DNA of 64,000 bases from Planctomycetota bacterium. GTDB taxonomy: Bacteria; Planctomycetota; Phycisphaerae; UBA1845; UTPLA1. Numbering within the stretch: the stretch's first letter is position 1; the number at the start of each line of letters is the position of its first letter. The translations under genes were made by a program, and so were the position numbers. The stretch covers positions 1 to 64,000 of the forward strand of contig JACRIM010000017.1 of assembly GCA_016235815.1 (NCBI GenBank), given 5' to 3'. The notes beneath the pieces were generated by a model that did no database searches, was not told where the DNA came from, and saw only the letters and a list, made by a program, of their open reading frames with translations. Shown piece after piece: positions 16,001 through 25,910 of the stretch.

Positions 16001-19000
16001 ATCTCGGACGGTGCGACGTTTATTGTCTATGGCAACACTTGTACGGGCGGTAAGCGAAGTTTGTGGTGGGATGACTATGACCTGGAGGAAGGGACCGTCA
16101 TCACGATCACGAACAACTTCTTCAATGATTTTACCGAGGACGGGCTGCTTTTTGACAGCGAAGTCTATGGCACGAACCTCACGGTCAGTAACAACCGAAT
16201 TAAGACGACCGCCAGCGCGACGAACGGTATCCGATTCACGGACGATATCACGAGTGCGTCGGACGTTCAGATTCACCACAACTGTTTCGTGGGTTCGCTG
16301 CGCGGCATCACGCTTGAGCAGGAAATTCTCGATACTGCCTCTGTGAATGCATCGGGCAACGACTTCTCCGGCGTGCCGACCGGCGTGAACAATGTGAATG
16401 GCGACGCCGCTCACATCGTGAATGCCGAGAATTCCTTCTTCACGGGTGCTCCGTCCAACGCCGGCCAGGTTGATGCCGATCCGGTCTCCGCGACGGCTAC
16501 GGACGGCGACGGTGACGGTGTCATCGACTGCGACGACGCCTGCCCCGACACGGCGGCGGGTCAATCGCCGGATGCGACGGGATGCTCCTGCCAGCAGAAC
16601 AATCCGGACGGCGACGCCGATGGCGACGGCATTCAGGATTGCGTTGACAACTGCTCCGCAGTGGCCAACGCCGATCAGGCGGATTCCGACGGCGACGGCA
16701 TCGGCGATGCCTGCGAAGCGCCGGCACCTCCGGGCGGGCCTTGCGGCATCGGCTGCGGTCCGGGCGGCGGAATCATGGTTCCCACCACCTTGCTCGGCCT
16801 TGCCATGCTTGGCCGACGACGCATTCGCCGAGGGCGAAAGGAAATTTCGATGAAGACTTCAACACGAACCTTGACGGGCCTGTGTTTGGCCCTTGCGGTC
16901 GTCGGCCTGGCCGGCGGCGAAGCGCTGGGCGCGACGATTACGGTTCCCGGAAACTCGGCGACGATCAACGGTGCCGTGACGCTGGCGTCACCTGGTGACA
17001 CGATTCTCGTGTCGGCTGGTACTTACACTGAGAACGTCGTATTAAATAAGGCCAACTTGATTCTCCTCTCGGTGAGTGGTGCGGCCACGACGATCATTGA
17101 GAACAACGTCGCCGATACGCCCATCGTGGACATCGCCTCCTCCGGCATCACCATCGGTGCGGCCGGCGGGCAAGGCTTCACGATCAATCAGAAGGACCAA
17201 GGCCCAGGTGCCATGGCCCACGTTGGTAATTGCGGCATTCGCATCCGCGGCGACACCACCGGCAGCAGCACCACCACCATCCAGAACTGCATCATCACCG
17301 GCTACGAGTCGGATGAGGGCATTCTGATCAATCCCGACCTGACCCCTGCCAACGTGCCAAACGGCGGCGCGACGCTGAACATCCTGAACAATACGTTCGG
17401 TGTGAACACAGGTACTTTCGGCTTCAAGGATGGAATCCACTTCCACTATCACACATATCCGGCTCCTCTCAACACTGACATCTCGGCCTATGAGGCGACC
17501 ATCACCATCACCGGAAACACGATGACGATGATCGAGGATGAGGGCATCCAGTTCCACGATCGTACCTACCGGAGCACGATCACCATCAGTAACAACACGA
17601 TGACGTCAACGGCCACCGGCGGGGACGGCATTCGCTTTGATTACATCGGTGACTTCTCAACCGTGACGATGACCGGCAACACCATCAACATGTTTGATGA
17701 TGCATTCGACTTTGACATCACCAACATGTCGCACGTGACCGTGTCGGGGAACACCGCCACGGGTTTCGAGGACAACGGCATCGAATGCTACACGGAATAC
17801 GGTTCGACGCTGATGGTCTCCGGCAACACCTTGACCGGCAACGCCACCGGTGACATCGGAATCGATACCGACACCGAGTATGGCGCAGACACCACCGTGA
17901 CCGGCAACACCATCAGCAGCGTGCAGGACACTGGTATCAACGAGGATTATCCCTACGGCGGGTCGTCCTACACCTGCACCAACAACACCATCACCATGAT
18001 CGCCAACGCCGGAAGCGGATACGGCATCGAGACCAGCACCGAGGAAGGGTCCCACACCGTGGTCACCGGCAACACGGTGACGAACTACGACTACTGCGGT
18101 ATCTACGAAAACTATCCCTACGATGGCTGCACGTATCTTTGCGAAAACAACACGCTCGACGCTCTGGATGCCACCGGCTCGGATTACGGCATCTGGGTGG
18201 ATTACCCTGAGTACGGCTCGTCCGCCACGATCAACAACAACACGGTGAAGGATTTCAACTACTGCGGTTTCTATAACAATGGCGGCGACTCGGGAACGAC
18301 GATGACCGTCACCAACAACACCTTCACCGGCTATGCCACGACTGCGCCCGATTACGGAATCCTGTTGGATAGTGATTGGTACTACGGTTGCACTGTGAAT
18401 ATCAATAACAACACGGCGACCGGCTTCGACTACGCCGGTGTGTACACCAACGATATCTACGACAATTCGTCGTGGACCTGCAACAACAACACGCTGACGG
18501 GCGTGACCGCCGGCGCCGATTACGGCATCTACTCAGAAGGCGTTTATTACTACGGCTTCTGTACGATCAACGGCAACACCGTGTCGAACTTCGACTACGG
18601 CCTCTACAACAACTACAACGACGACTTCGCCAGCGTCACCGTTATGAACAATTCGTTCATTACGACGGTGGCGGCGGCGTCGTATGGCATGTATTTCGAG
18701 TATGCCTATGACGGGGCGCTCCTGACGGTCACTAATAACACCATCACGGGCGGCAGCGACGGCATCTACATCTATGAGATCAGTTACGGCGGCACCTGTC
18801 TCGTGGACTCGAACACCGTCTCCGATTGGGATGATGCCGGTCTCTACATTGACTATCAGTATTATGGCTTCCTGACGACCGTGTCGAACAACACCATGAC
18901 GGCCGACACGACCGGCGCCTATTACGGCATCTACACCTATGAGCTGTACGAAGGCGGCGTGATGAACGTCGTGAACAACACGGTCACCGGCTATGGCAAC

Positions 19001-20587
19001 ACGGCCGGCGATGAGGCCGGCTTCTGGAACGACGACTACATCGAGTACGGCAGCGACCTGAACATGAGCGGCAACACGTTTACCGCTCATGAAATGGGCA
19101 GCCAGTATGGTCTGTACCTCAATGACGGATTTGATTACGGCTGCAACGGCAACATTTCCAACAACACGTTCACCGGTATCGTGGGTGACTGTCTCTACAG
19201 CTACTACTGCGAAGACGGCAGCTTCGTCACCATCGCCAACAACACGTTTACGGCGATCGCGGCAGGGTGTGACAATGGCTTGTACTTCGACGACGGTGTC
19301 GATTACGGCAGCCGCCTCACCGTCACGGGTAACACCGTAACCGGTGCCATGGACTACGGGTTGTACATGTATGAAGCCAACGACGGTAGTACCGTCAACA
19401 TCACCGGGAACACCTTCACCGGTGCGACCACGGGCTGTGAATACGGCCTTTACAACGAGTACGACGATTACGGATCGATCATTAACATCACCAACAACTC
19501 GTTCACAAACATCATGGGTCCGGCCGCAAGCGATGGCTACGGCATGTACCCCCTGGACAGTGATTATGTGAACGATGGTTCGGAAATGACCATCAGTGGC
19601 AACACGATCACCTGTCTGACTGATGCCGACAGCGACACCTATGGCATCTACTTCAACTACGTGGCGGCCTATGGTTCGAACCTGACGGTGAATGACAACA
19701 CCCTGACCGGTCACAACTATGTTGGCTTGTACTTCAACGATGACATTTACAGTGGCGGTCGGCTCGACGTGACCAATAACACCGTGACCGGTGGCGAGTA
19801 TTCCGTTTTCTGGTTCACGTCATACGACATCGAGACGGGCAGCATCGTGAACTTCACGGGCAACCTGTTCTCGCAGTTCACCAACGACGGCTTCTACTAC
19901 GGAGGCACGATCTATGGTGCGCGGGTGTCGATCAGCAATAACCGCTTCCAGGGGAATGCCGCTGCAAACGGCATCAAGATCGACGATGACATCAGCTCGG
20001 CCTCCGAGGTCAGCCTGAATGACAACTGTTTCACGGGTGTGACGGATGGTATCTACCTGAAGGACATCCTTGACACGGCCATTGTGACGGCCACCGGCAA
20101 CGACTTCTTCGGTGTCACCACCAACGGCGTGAACAACACCGCCGGTGACGCGGATCACACCGTGAACGCCGAGAACTCGTTCTACAACGGTGGGCCGACG
20201 AATGCCGGCAATGTCGATGCGGACCCGGCCGCGGCTTCGGCGCCTGATGCCGACGGTGACGGAGTGGCCAACTGCGATGATACCTGCCCCGAAACGGCGG
20301 GCGGCGCATCGGTCGATGCCGCCGGTTGCTCCTGCATCCAGCTCACGCCGACGGCCGATGCCGATGGCGACGGTGTGATTGACTGCAACGACAACTGCGT
20401 GAACACGGCCAATGCCGATCAGGCGGACAGCGATGCCGACGGCATCGGCGATGCCTGCGAAGCGCCGGCCCCGCCGGGCGGCCCCTGCGGCATCGGTTGC
20501 GGTCCGGGCGGCGGAATCATGGTTCCGACGATGCTCGGCGCCGGTCTGGGCCTCTTTGCACGGCGATCGATTCGACGCCGACGCTAA
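13067..20587 (+). CDS. Giant duplicated parallel beta-helix surface protein
   Basis: 2506 residues. Each half is a complete secreted protein. Residues 1-1261 have a signal peptide, a helix of about 33 coils, thrombospondin-3 repeats, then GPCGIGCGPGGG, a hydrophobic stretch and RRRIRRGRK. Residues 1262-2506 repeat the same order, starting with a second signal peptide at an internal Met (ATG 16850) and ending in an equivalent anchor. The coils repeat every ~33-37 residues with (V/I)TxNNT(F/I) asparagine ladders and YGIY or YGLY, rich in Tyr, Asp and Gly. That fits PbH1/NosD-like right-handed beta-helices. The halves are colinear but diverged. AGGAG precedes ATG 13067. Ligand unknown; an adhesin or matrix role is likely. 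Confidence 0.85.
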   Translation: MNRVNKNILCLIVCTLTLAVGFTSASAAVINVIPTDDINAKITSAAVGDTLLFGPGTYTVTATINVNKANLSLLSSGGASATTIVYATNTDNTPVITIASSGITIGGPGQGFTIQQNDAGANTPLTGNCCIKIDGSTTGNSTISIRNNILQGTDADCGILINPDMTPADVAGGSPTLNVTDNQFNMSGGATSFDYGIYFYYHMYPAPLSTNISAYNMTVTITGNAMTDVTDYGIYFDDDVFKSNVTVTNNTISSASGGSSGVEFSSDVTAFSSVTVSNNTIDDFGYGLYISEVNEASTLAVANNTFTNVDTYGIDVDVYNGATGSVTGNMLSVDSASGSDGIESDTEYGSSMLIDGNTIIGFDSYGIYESYPYAGCSVTITNNTIRMADGGGGSYGIYTDTEYGSQTTVTNNDVRGHDYCGIYESYPQYGSTYLCSGNTVDARDESGGDYGIWVDESSYGSTATVTNNTVKDFSYAGFYYGNDVYYNSSLAITNNTFTGYVSSTPDYGIYFDSDVYDHSTATVTGNTFVGHTYAGFYCDDVYDNSTIHVDNNTFTSGAGGADYGVYLYNPYYYSWATIDNNIISGVDEGIEQYYVGDFATCSITGNTITANYSDADYGLYVYEAYDGGAWTIANNTINDFEYGLYNYEVEYGSTMLIDGNTINGWWYCGLYMDYPGYEGGITTVTNNSMTAHPSGAFAGIYVYELYEGGFIIVNNNTITGYGNYGGGDAGYYNDYCYDGSGCTITGNTFTAHSAGSEYGIYLDDGVSDGSFGICSNNTVTNFYYTAIYWYQTYDGSDTTISGNTFTAVPGGCDYGLYTDSDTDYGSTFTMAGNTFTGQRMYGVYYYDTDDGSTTTITGNTFTPHADGCQYGLYMYYGADYGSLVTISNNTITNIIDPDGVGDDSPYDSDDGAGIFVDDEVTDGSTFIVTGNSITAGTGGGDNGGIILYYGPGEYGSRVEVNRNTVTGFPTGAIIIDDDISDGATFIVYGNTCTGGKRSLWWDDYDLEEGTVITITNNFFNDFTEDGLLFDSEVYGTNLTVSNNRIKTTASATNGIRFTDDITSASDVQIHHNCFVGSLRGITLEQEILDTASVNASGNDFSGVPTGVNNVNGDAAHIVNAENSFFTGAPSNAGQVDADPVSATATDGDGDGVIDCDDACPDTAAGQSPDATGCSCQQNNPDGDADGDGIQDCVDNCSAVANADQADSDGDGIGDACEAPAPPGGPCGIGCGPGGGIMVPTTLLGLAMLGRRRIRRGRKEISMKTSTRTLTGLCLALAVVGLAGGEALGATITVPGNSATINGAVTLASPGDTILVSAGTYTENVVLNKANLILLSVSGAATTIIENNVADTPIVDIASSGITIGAAGGQGFTINQKDQGPGAMAHVGNCGIRIRGDTTGSSTTTIQNCIITGYESDEGILINPDLTPANVPNGGATLNILNNTFGVNTGTFGFKDGIHFHYHTYPAPLNTDISAYEATITITGNTMTMIEDEGIQFHDRTYRSTITISNNTMTSTATGGDGIRFDYIGDFSTVTMTGNTINMFDDAFDFDITNMSHVTVSGNTATGFEDNGIECYTEYGSTLMVSGNTLTGNATGDIGIDTDTEYGADTTVTGNTISSVQDTGINEDYPYGGSSYTCTNNTITMIANAGSGYGIETSTEEGSHTVVTGNTVTNYDYCGIYENYPYDGCTYLCENNTLDALDATGSDYGIWVDYPEYGSSATINNNTVKDFNYCGFYNNGGDSGTTMTVTNNTFTGYATTAPDYGILLDSDWYYGCTVNINNNTATGFDYAGVYTNDIYDNSSWTCNNNTLTGVTAGADYGIYSEGVYYYGFCTINGNTVSNFDYGLYNNYNDDFASVTVMNNSFITTVAAASYGMYFEYAYDGALLTVTNNTITGGSDGIYIYEISYGGTCLVDSNTVSDWDDAGLYIDYQYYGFLTTVSNNTMTADTTGAYYGIYTYELYEGGVMNVVNNTVTGYGNTAGDEAGFWNDDYIEYGSDLNMSGNTFTAHEMGSQYGLYLNDGFDYGCNGNISNNTFTGIVGDCLYSYYCEDGSFVTIANNTFTAIAAGCDNGLYFDDGVDYGSRLTVTGNTVTGAMDYGLYMYEANDGSTVNITGNTFTGATTGCEYGLYNEYDDYGSIINITNNSFTNIMGPAASDGYGMYPLDSDYVNDGSEMTISGNTITCLTDADSDTYGIYFNYVAAYGSNLTVNDNTLTGHNYVGLYFNDDIYSGGRLDVTNNTVTGGEYSVFWFTSYDIETGSIVNFTGNLFSQFTNDGFYYGGTIYGARVSISNNRFQGNAAANGIKIDDDISSASEVSLNDNCFTGVTDGIYLKDILDTAIVTATGNDFFGVTTNGVNNTAGDADHTVNAENSFYNGGPTNAGNVDADPAAASAPDADGDGVANCDDTCPETAGGASVDAAGCSCIQLTPTADADGDGVIDCNDNCVNTANADQADSDADGIGDACEAPAPPGGPCGIGCGPGGGIMVPTMLGAGLGLFARRSIRRRR
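16838..16852 (+). promoter_or_regulatory. Internal ribosome binding site and start in the giant gene
   Basis: AAGGAAA at 16838-16844, seven bases from AGGA to ATG 16850. The ATG is in frame and opens a good signal peptide (KTSTRTLTGLCLALAVVG). The second half can therefore be translated on its own. In the +1 frame a TGA (16851-16853) overlaps this ATG, the usual layout of two coupled genes, which hints that the first copy once ended here. Confidence 0.65.
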
Positions 20588-20617
20588 GAAGCATTTGACA
20601 GGTTTGGTAGCCCTTCA

Positions 20618-20652
20618 AAGCGGCCGATCCTCCGGGGTCGGCCGCTTTTTTT
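20618..20652 (+). terminator. Strong terminator after the giant gene
   Basis: AAGCGGCCGATCC, a short loop, then GGTCGGCCGCTT followed by a run of T (to 20652): a stem of about 12 bp with a T-tract. It separates the surface-protein gene from mnmG. Confidence 0.9.
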
Positions 20653-20709
20653 GGCGTCGGGGTCGCTGCAAGCCGGATGCCCGGGCCCTGTGATATCATG
20701 TGGGGTCCA

Positions 20710-22557
20710 ATGCTTTCAAGTTTTGACATCGTGGTGATCGGCGGCGGCCATGCCGGCGCGGAGGCGGCCTGGGCTGCTGCGCGCATGGGTATTCCCACCG
20801 CGATGGTTACCATGGATCGCCACGCCATTGGGCGGATGAGCTGCAATCCGGCGATCGGCGGCATCGGCAAGGGCCAGATGGTCCGCGAGATCGACGCTCT
20901 GGGCGGCCTCATGGGGCTTGCGACCGATCGGGCGGGTATCCAGTTTCGCATCCTCAATCGTCGCAAGGGGCCGGCCGTTTGGGCGCCGCGGGCGCAGTGC
21001 GACCGCGATCTTTATGCCGCGGCGGTGCAGTCCCTGCTCGACGAGACGCCGAACCTGACGATTCTTGAAGGCACGATCGAGACCATCGACACCGCAGATG
21101 GCCGTGTGCACGGTGTCACGCTTCACGACCGTCGGCGGCTTTCGTGTCGCGCTGTGATTGTTACGACCGGCACCTTTCTCCGCTCGCTCATGCACACCGG
21201 CGAGCACAAGGCGTCGGGCGGGCGAATCGGCGAGGCCAGCGCCGACGGCCTGAGTGCGAATCTTCGGGCGATGGGTTTCGAGCTGGGTCGATTGAAGACG
21301 GGCACGCCCCCGCGGCTGCATCGCGACAGCATCGACTACAGCGCGCTCGAAACGCAGCCCGGTGATGACGAGCCTGCGCCGTTTTCGTTCATGAATGATC
21401 GTGTGCCGCAGCGACAGGTGAATTGCTGGATCACCTACACCAGCGACGAAGCACACGACTTGATCCGCGCGAATCTGCACCGTGCCCCGATGTACACCGG
21501 CCAGATCCAGTCGCGCGGCCCGCGTTATTGTCCGAGTATCGAAGATAAGGTCGTGCGCTTCGCCGACAAGGACCGTCACCAGATTTTTCTGGAGCCCGAG
21601 GGTTATGACAACGAGCGCATCTACTGCAACGGCATCAGCACATCGCTTCCGCAGGATGTGCAGGAGCCGATGGTGCGGTCCATTCCCGGGCTTGAAAACG
21701 CCCGCATTTTGCAATGGGGCTACGCCGTTGAATACGATTTCGTCCCGCCCGATCAGATTCGCGACACGCTGGAAACAAAGCGCGTGCGGGGCCTGTATCT
21801 CGCCGGGCAAATCAACGGCACCAGTGGCTACGAAGAGGCCGCCGGTCAGGGATTGATCGCCGGGATCAATGCCGCGCTGGCCCTGCAGAACCGCGAACCG
21901 TTCATTCTCCGCCGCGATCAGAGTTATATCTCTGTGATGATCGACGACCTCATCACCAAGGGCACGATCGAGCCGTATCGCATGTTCACATCGCGTGCCG
22001 AGTATCGGCTGCTCCTTCGCAGCGACAATGCGGATGTTCGCCTGACACCGCTCGGCCGGGAGATTGGGCTTGTGGATGACGCCCGCTGGGAGCGATTCAA
22101 TCGCAAGCAGGGCGCAATCCGCGCATTCGGCGCATGGGCCGCTAATCATCGCATCGATGGCATGTCACTGGACAAGTGGTTCTCGCGGACCGACACCGAC
22201 TGGTCCGCGCAGGTCGATTGGCAACAGTGGAAGTCGGCGATTCCGGCGGAGTTGATGACGTGCGGCGACGATTTGTTGAATGAGGCCGTCACTGCCGCGC
22301 GCATCGAGGGCAAATACGGCGGCTACATCGAGCGGCAGTCGCGCGAGGTGGATCGTTTCCGGCGGATGGAGGCGCGCGGCATTCCGCATGATGTGAACTT
22401 CACTGAGATGAAGCAACTTCGCATTGAAGCCCGCGAAAAGCTCGCGGCTGTCGGCCCGCGAAGCATTGGCCAGGCTCAGCGCATCGCGGGCATCACGCCT
22501 TCTGATATCGCCGCACTTCTGGTCTATCTGGAGAGTCGCAAGCGCCGCGCCGGATAG
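20710..22557 (+). CDS. mnmG: tRNA uridine-5-carboxymethylaminomethyl modification enzyme
   Basis: 615 residues from ATG 20710 ([20 protein letters not shown]), the start that fits the family and has GGGG upstream; ATG 20677 is an alternative. With MnmE it modifies wobble uridine 34 of several tRNAs using FAD. The dinucleotide-binding motif GGGHAG, the signature [12 protein letters not shown], the YCPSIEDKV region and the C-terminal helical domain for MnmE/tRNA contact are all present. mnmE is not in the window. The gene stands alone between a strong terminator and a signalling cluster. Confidence 0.97.
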   Translation: MLSSFDIVVIGGGHAGAEAAWAAARMGIPTAMVTMDRHAIGRMSCNPAIGGIGKGQMVREIDALGGLMGLATDRAGIQFRILNRRKGPAVWAPRAQCDRDLYAAAVQSLLDETPNLTILEGTIETIDTADGRVHGVTLHDRRRLSCRAVIVTTGTFLRSLMHTGEHKASGGRIGEASADGLSANLRAMGFELGRLKTGTPPRLHRDSIDYSALETQPGDDEPAPFSFMNDRVPQRQVNCWITYTSDEAHDLIRANLHRAPMYTGQIQSRGPRYCPSIEDKVVRFADKDRHQIFLEPEGYDNERIYCNGISTSLPQDVQEPMVRSIPGLENARILQWGYAVEYDFVPPDQIRDTLETKRVRGLYLAGQINGTSGYEEAAGQGLIAGINAALALQNREPFILRRDQSYISVMIDDLITKGTIEPYRMFTSRAEYRLLLRSDNADVRLTPLGREIGLVDDARWERFNRKQGAIRAFGAWAANHRIDGMSLDKWFSRTDTDWSAQVDWQQWKSAIPAELMTCGDDLLNEAVTAARIEGKYGGYIERQSREVDRFRRMEARGIPHDVNFTEMKQLRIEAREKLAAVGPRSIGQAQRIAGITPSDIAALLVYLESRKRRAG

Positions 22558-22720
22558 CGGACCCAGCAACGTGAAAGCGAAGAACGCGCCGGCACCGGCA
22601 TTAAATTTGGATGCCCGCCTCACGTCATTCGGCCGTTTCTCGGCCCTTACCCCCTTTATCAAGTCCAGCCCCAACCGGCTCGATAGCCTCACTGTTGTCA
22701 AACTGGGGGGTTTAGGTAAG

Positions 22721-23365
22721 ATGGCCGGCAGTCCTAATATCAATGGCGATCATGCACAGGCGGTCGTCGAAGCGCTCGAAGCCGCCAAGACCGATTGGCC
22801 CATGAAGACGATTTTCACCACCGGCGAAGTCGCCGACATCTGCAACATCAGCCAGCAAACGGTGATCCGTTGTTTTGACAACGGGCGCATCAAGGGCTTT
22901 CGCGTGCCCGGCTCGAAGTTCCGGCGCATCCCGCGCGATTCGCTCGTGATGTTCATGAAGGCCAACAACATCCCGATGGAGCGGCTGGAGACCGGCAAGA
23001 AGCGCGTCTTGATCGTGGATGACGACGCGGCCATCGTGGAGATGCTGACCGATCTGCTCTCGCGCGACGGGCGTTTCGAGGTTCGCTCGGCGAGCAACGG
23101 GTTCGACGCCGGCGCGGCCACGAAGGAGTTCCGCCCGGACATCCTTCTGCTCGACTTCATGCTTCCGGACATCAACGGCAACATCGTTTGCCAGCGCGTG
23201 CGGAGCGATCCGGAGTTGTCGCATACCAAGATTATCATGGTCTCTGGCGCTGTGTCGCCGACAGAGATCGAAAGCTTGAAGGCGGCCGGCGCGGATGATT
23301 TCATCAAGAAGCCGTTCGACGTGACCAAGTTGATCGGCCGCATGGTCGAGTTGATGGCCGTGTAA
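22721..23365 (+). CDS. Excisionase-like HTH fused to receiver domain
   Basis: 214 residues from ATG 22721. Residues ~30-82 form a MerR/excisionase-type helix-turn-helix (FTTGEVADICNISQQTVIRC, then RIKGFRVPGSKFRRIPR). Residues ~95-214 are a receiver with the DDD triad at 100-102, phosphoacceptor Asp145 (ILLLDFMLP) and Lys in IKKPFD. The DNA-binding part precedes the receiver, the reverse of most response regulators. It is followed after 54 bases by an HDOD/histidine-kinase gene, a plausible phosphodonor. Confidence 0.9.
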   Translation: MAGSPNINGDHAQAVVEALEAAKTDWPMKTIFTTGEVADICNISQQTVIRCFDNGRIKGFRVPGSKFRRIPRDSLVMFMKANNIPMERLETGKKRVLIVDDDAAIVEMLTDLLSRDGRFEVRSASNGFDAGAATKEFRPDILLLDFMLPDINGNIVCQRVRSDPELSHTKIIMVSGAVSPTEIESLKAAGADDFIKKPFDVTKLIGRMVELMAV

Positions 23366-23419
23366 TCGCGTCGCGACGGGGGGCGGCGCAATCGATTCGT
23401 GTGAGGGGCGCGGGTTTCT

Positions 23420-25687
23420 ATGAGCACAGCAGCGCCAATCATCGAAGCCCCGAAGATCGAACTCATTTTGTCGCAGCTCGACTCGCTTCCGGCCCTGGCG
23501 CCGGTGGCCACGCGCATCCTCTCGCTTACCGCGGACGACAACACAAACACGCGGCAACTCATTGAGGCTGTCGGGAGTGATCCATCCTTGACCGCACGCG
23601 TACTTTGCGTGCTGGGCAGCGCGGCATACGGCGTCCGTCCGGAATCGGTCAACCTTGCCCATGCGGTCAAGCTGCTGGGTTTTCAGGCCATTCGCCAACT
23701 GGCCCTCGCTGCGAAGGTGATGGAGATCTTCAGTTCGCGCGCCGAGGAACGCGACGACGACGCCCTTGATCGTCGCGAGTTCTGGAAGCATTGTCTCGGT
23801 GTCGCGTGTGCGGCGCGCGGCATCGCGGCGGCGACTCGATGCGGGATCGCCCCAGAAGAGGCCTTTGTGCTCGGTCTGCTGCACGATCTCGGCAAGGTCG
23901 CCCTCGACACCCTCATGCCCAAGAGCTATGCCCGTGTTGTGCGACAATCGCGCCAAGCCTACGGTGACATCGCCGACATTGAGCGATCCGTGCTGGGCGT
24001 CGATCATGCCGTCGTCGGTCATCGGTTGGCCGAACGATGGAATCTGCCGCGAACGCTGGTTGAATCGATCTGGCTGCATCATCAAACGCCGGAGTCGTTG
24101 CCCGCGTCGGTTGCGCGAGGTCGCCACGTGCAGATCGTGCAACTTGCCGACATGCTGGTTCGACGTCAGCGCATCGGCTTTTCCGGAAACTACACCGAGA
24201 CTTTTGTTTCCGAATCGCTCGCCGCGGAACTCGGCCTTACTCCGGATGCCCAACGCGCGATTATGGAATCGCTCGCAGGCGAGATTGAAGCCCGCGCCGC
24301 GTGGATCGGTGTGGACGACATGACCAGCCAGGACGTGTATCTGCGGGCCTTGCTGCAAACGACGGAGGAACTCACCGTTGCCAACGCGGCGCTGTCAGAT
24401 CGCAATCGGCGGCTGCAGCGCGAAACCGCTTATTTCTCCGCGCTCGGGTGGTTCAACGCGACGCTCTCGCCGCAGGCCGCCGTGCGCGATGTCTGCGCCA
24501 TCGGCGCCGAGGCCATACGCCGCGCGCTCGATGTCAACGGCGCGGTGCTGTTTGTTGTCGAATCGAACGGTGCGTGGGTGGAAGCAGGTATCGCCGCCGA
24601 CGGAACCTTGCACGGCGAAATCGTGGACATGTCCGCCAAGCCCGTTGTGCCGGAACCTGATGCGACGCTTGCGGCGCAACTGGCCGCGTCGGGTGCGTGG
24701 ATCGCTCCACCTGGTCGAGCGTTCGATGACATCGTGCTTCGTTATCGACCCCGGCTTGGCGATGGGGAGGTGTGGCTGCTGCCGGTCCTTTGCGGTCCAT
24801 GTTGGCATGGCGGTGCCCTTGTCACGGCCTCGCTCGATCACGCCGCCGCGCTGCGGTCGGAATCGGCCTGTCTTGCAGTCATGAGCGCTGCCATCGGCCT
24901 TGCCATCGCGCAGGCACAATCGAAAGCCACGGCATTGAACATCAGCGATGAGCTGGCCGAGGCGAATCGCCGGCAGGCGGCGATGCAGGCCGCACTTGTG
25001 CAAATGAAGAGCCTGGAGACCACGGTGGCGCTTGCGGCGGGCGCGGCGCACGAGTTGAACAACCCGCTTGCGGTGATATCGGGACGTGCCCAAATGCTTA
25101 GCGGACAGGCACCGACCGAACAAATGCGGACCCAATTGGACATGATCTCATCTCAAGCCCAGGTAGCCAGTGATATCGTGACCGAGCTGATGGACTTCGC
25201 CCAGCCGCGCCCGGCAGCGCCGCAATTCACGGCCTTACCAGACGTTCTTCGAGCCGTGACCAACGACCTGATCGACGCTGGATTATTGACTAGGGAAGAA
25301 GTGACCATCGACGTGGAGTCCGATACGCCGCCGGTGTGGTTCGATGTCGACTATCTCAATCGACTATTCCGCGAACTGCTTTCCAACGCGATCGAAGCGA
25401 CGACGCCGGGCCATCGCCGATTGACGATCAAGGCCGCCGCGGATCGAGCCGAAGAAAATGTCGTCGTGCAGGTGTCCGACAACGGGCGCGGCATGACCCC
25501 CGAGATTCTGAGTCGCGCGAAAGACCCGTTCTTCTCGTGGCGACCGGCGGGGCGGGGACGCGGGCTCGGATTGGCCCGTGTGACTCGATGGCTCGCGGAC
25601 GGCGGCGGATCGGTTGCGATCCAAAGCCGGTTGGAGAGCGGCACGACGGTGGAACTCCGGTTCCCAACGCGTGCCGCGCGGGCCTGA
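23420..25687 (+). CDS. HDOD domain / GAF-like / histidine kinase hybrid
   Basis: 755 residues. Residues ~10-270 are an HDOD domain (LPALAPVATRIL, HDLGKVAL with His155-Asp156, HHQTPESLP), then a helical linker and a ~150-residue GAF-like sensor region. A histidine kinase core follows: phospho-acceptor His544 in AAHELNNPLAV, N-box LLSNAIEA, G1 box SDNGRGM and G2 box GRGLGLARV. There is no membrane segment, so it is cytoplasmic. HDOD plus kinase links nucleotide or stress sensing to a phosphorelay. It lies between an HTH-receiver protein and a degenerate receiver on the same strand. Confidence 0.9.
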   Translation: MSTAAPIIEAPKIELILSQLDSLPALAPVATRILSLTADDNTNTRQLIEAVGSDPSLTARVLCVLGSAAYGVRPESVNLAHAVKLLGFQAIRQLALAAKVMEIFSSRAEERDDDALDRREFWKHCLGVACAARGIAAATRCGIAPEEAFVLGLLHDLGKVALDTLMPKSYARVVRQSRQAYGDIADIERSVLGVDHAVVGHRLAERWNLPRTLVESIWLHHQTPESLPASVARGRHVQIVQLADMLVRRQRIGFSGNYTETFVSESLAAELGLTPDAQRAIMESLAGEIEARAAWIGVDDMTSQDVYLRALLQTTEELTVANAALSDRNRRLQRETAYFSALGWFNATLSPQAAVRDVCAIGAEAIRRALDVNGAVLFVVESNGAWVEAGIAADGTLHGEIVDMSAKPVVPEPDATLAAQLAASGAWIAPPGRAFDDIVLRYRPRLGDGEVWLLPVLCGPCWHGGALVTASLDHAAALRSESACLAVMSAAIGLAIAQAQSKATALNISDELAEANRRQAAMQAALVQMKSLETTVALAAGAAHELNNPLAVISGRAQMLSGQAPTEQMRTQLDMISSQAQVASDIVTELMDFAQPRPAAPQFTALPDVLRAVTNDLIDAGLLTREEVTIDVESDTPPVWFDVDYLNRLFRELLSNAIEATTPGHRRLTIKAAADRAEENVVVQVSDNGRGMTPEILSRAKDPFFSWRPAGRGRGLGLARVTRWLADGGGSVAIQSRLESGTTVELRFPTRAARA

Positions 25688-25910
25688 GGCGCTCCACCAG
25701 GGGGGTGAGCGCTGGAAGTTTGTGTGCGGGGGAAACGCAGCAACGATTGTGCGATGAAACAACCAGTATCCGGGCCAGCGGGTCGTGGAGGCTACTCTCT
25801 CCCTCCTCCCCTCGCTCTCACGGCTGAAGCGACTCGCCGGCCTTTTTTGACCGACTCGAAGGAACGAGTTGCGACGGATACGGAGGCTCAAGGAAGAGAA
25901 GGAAGCAGAC

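Noticed and set aside
17042-20158. Long minus-strand frames opposite the second half of the giant gene
   Set aside because: Same reason: repeat-driven open frames rich in Val, Ile and Asp that mirror the sense repeats.
22424-22720. N-terminal extension of the HTH-receiver gene
   Set aside because: It overlaps mnmG coding sequence and the extra residues resemble no family; ATG 22721 gives the expected domain start.
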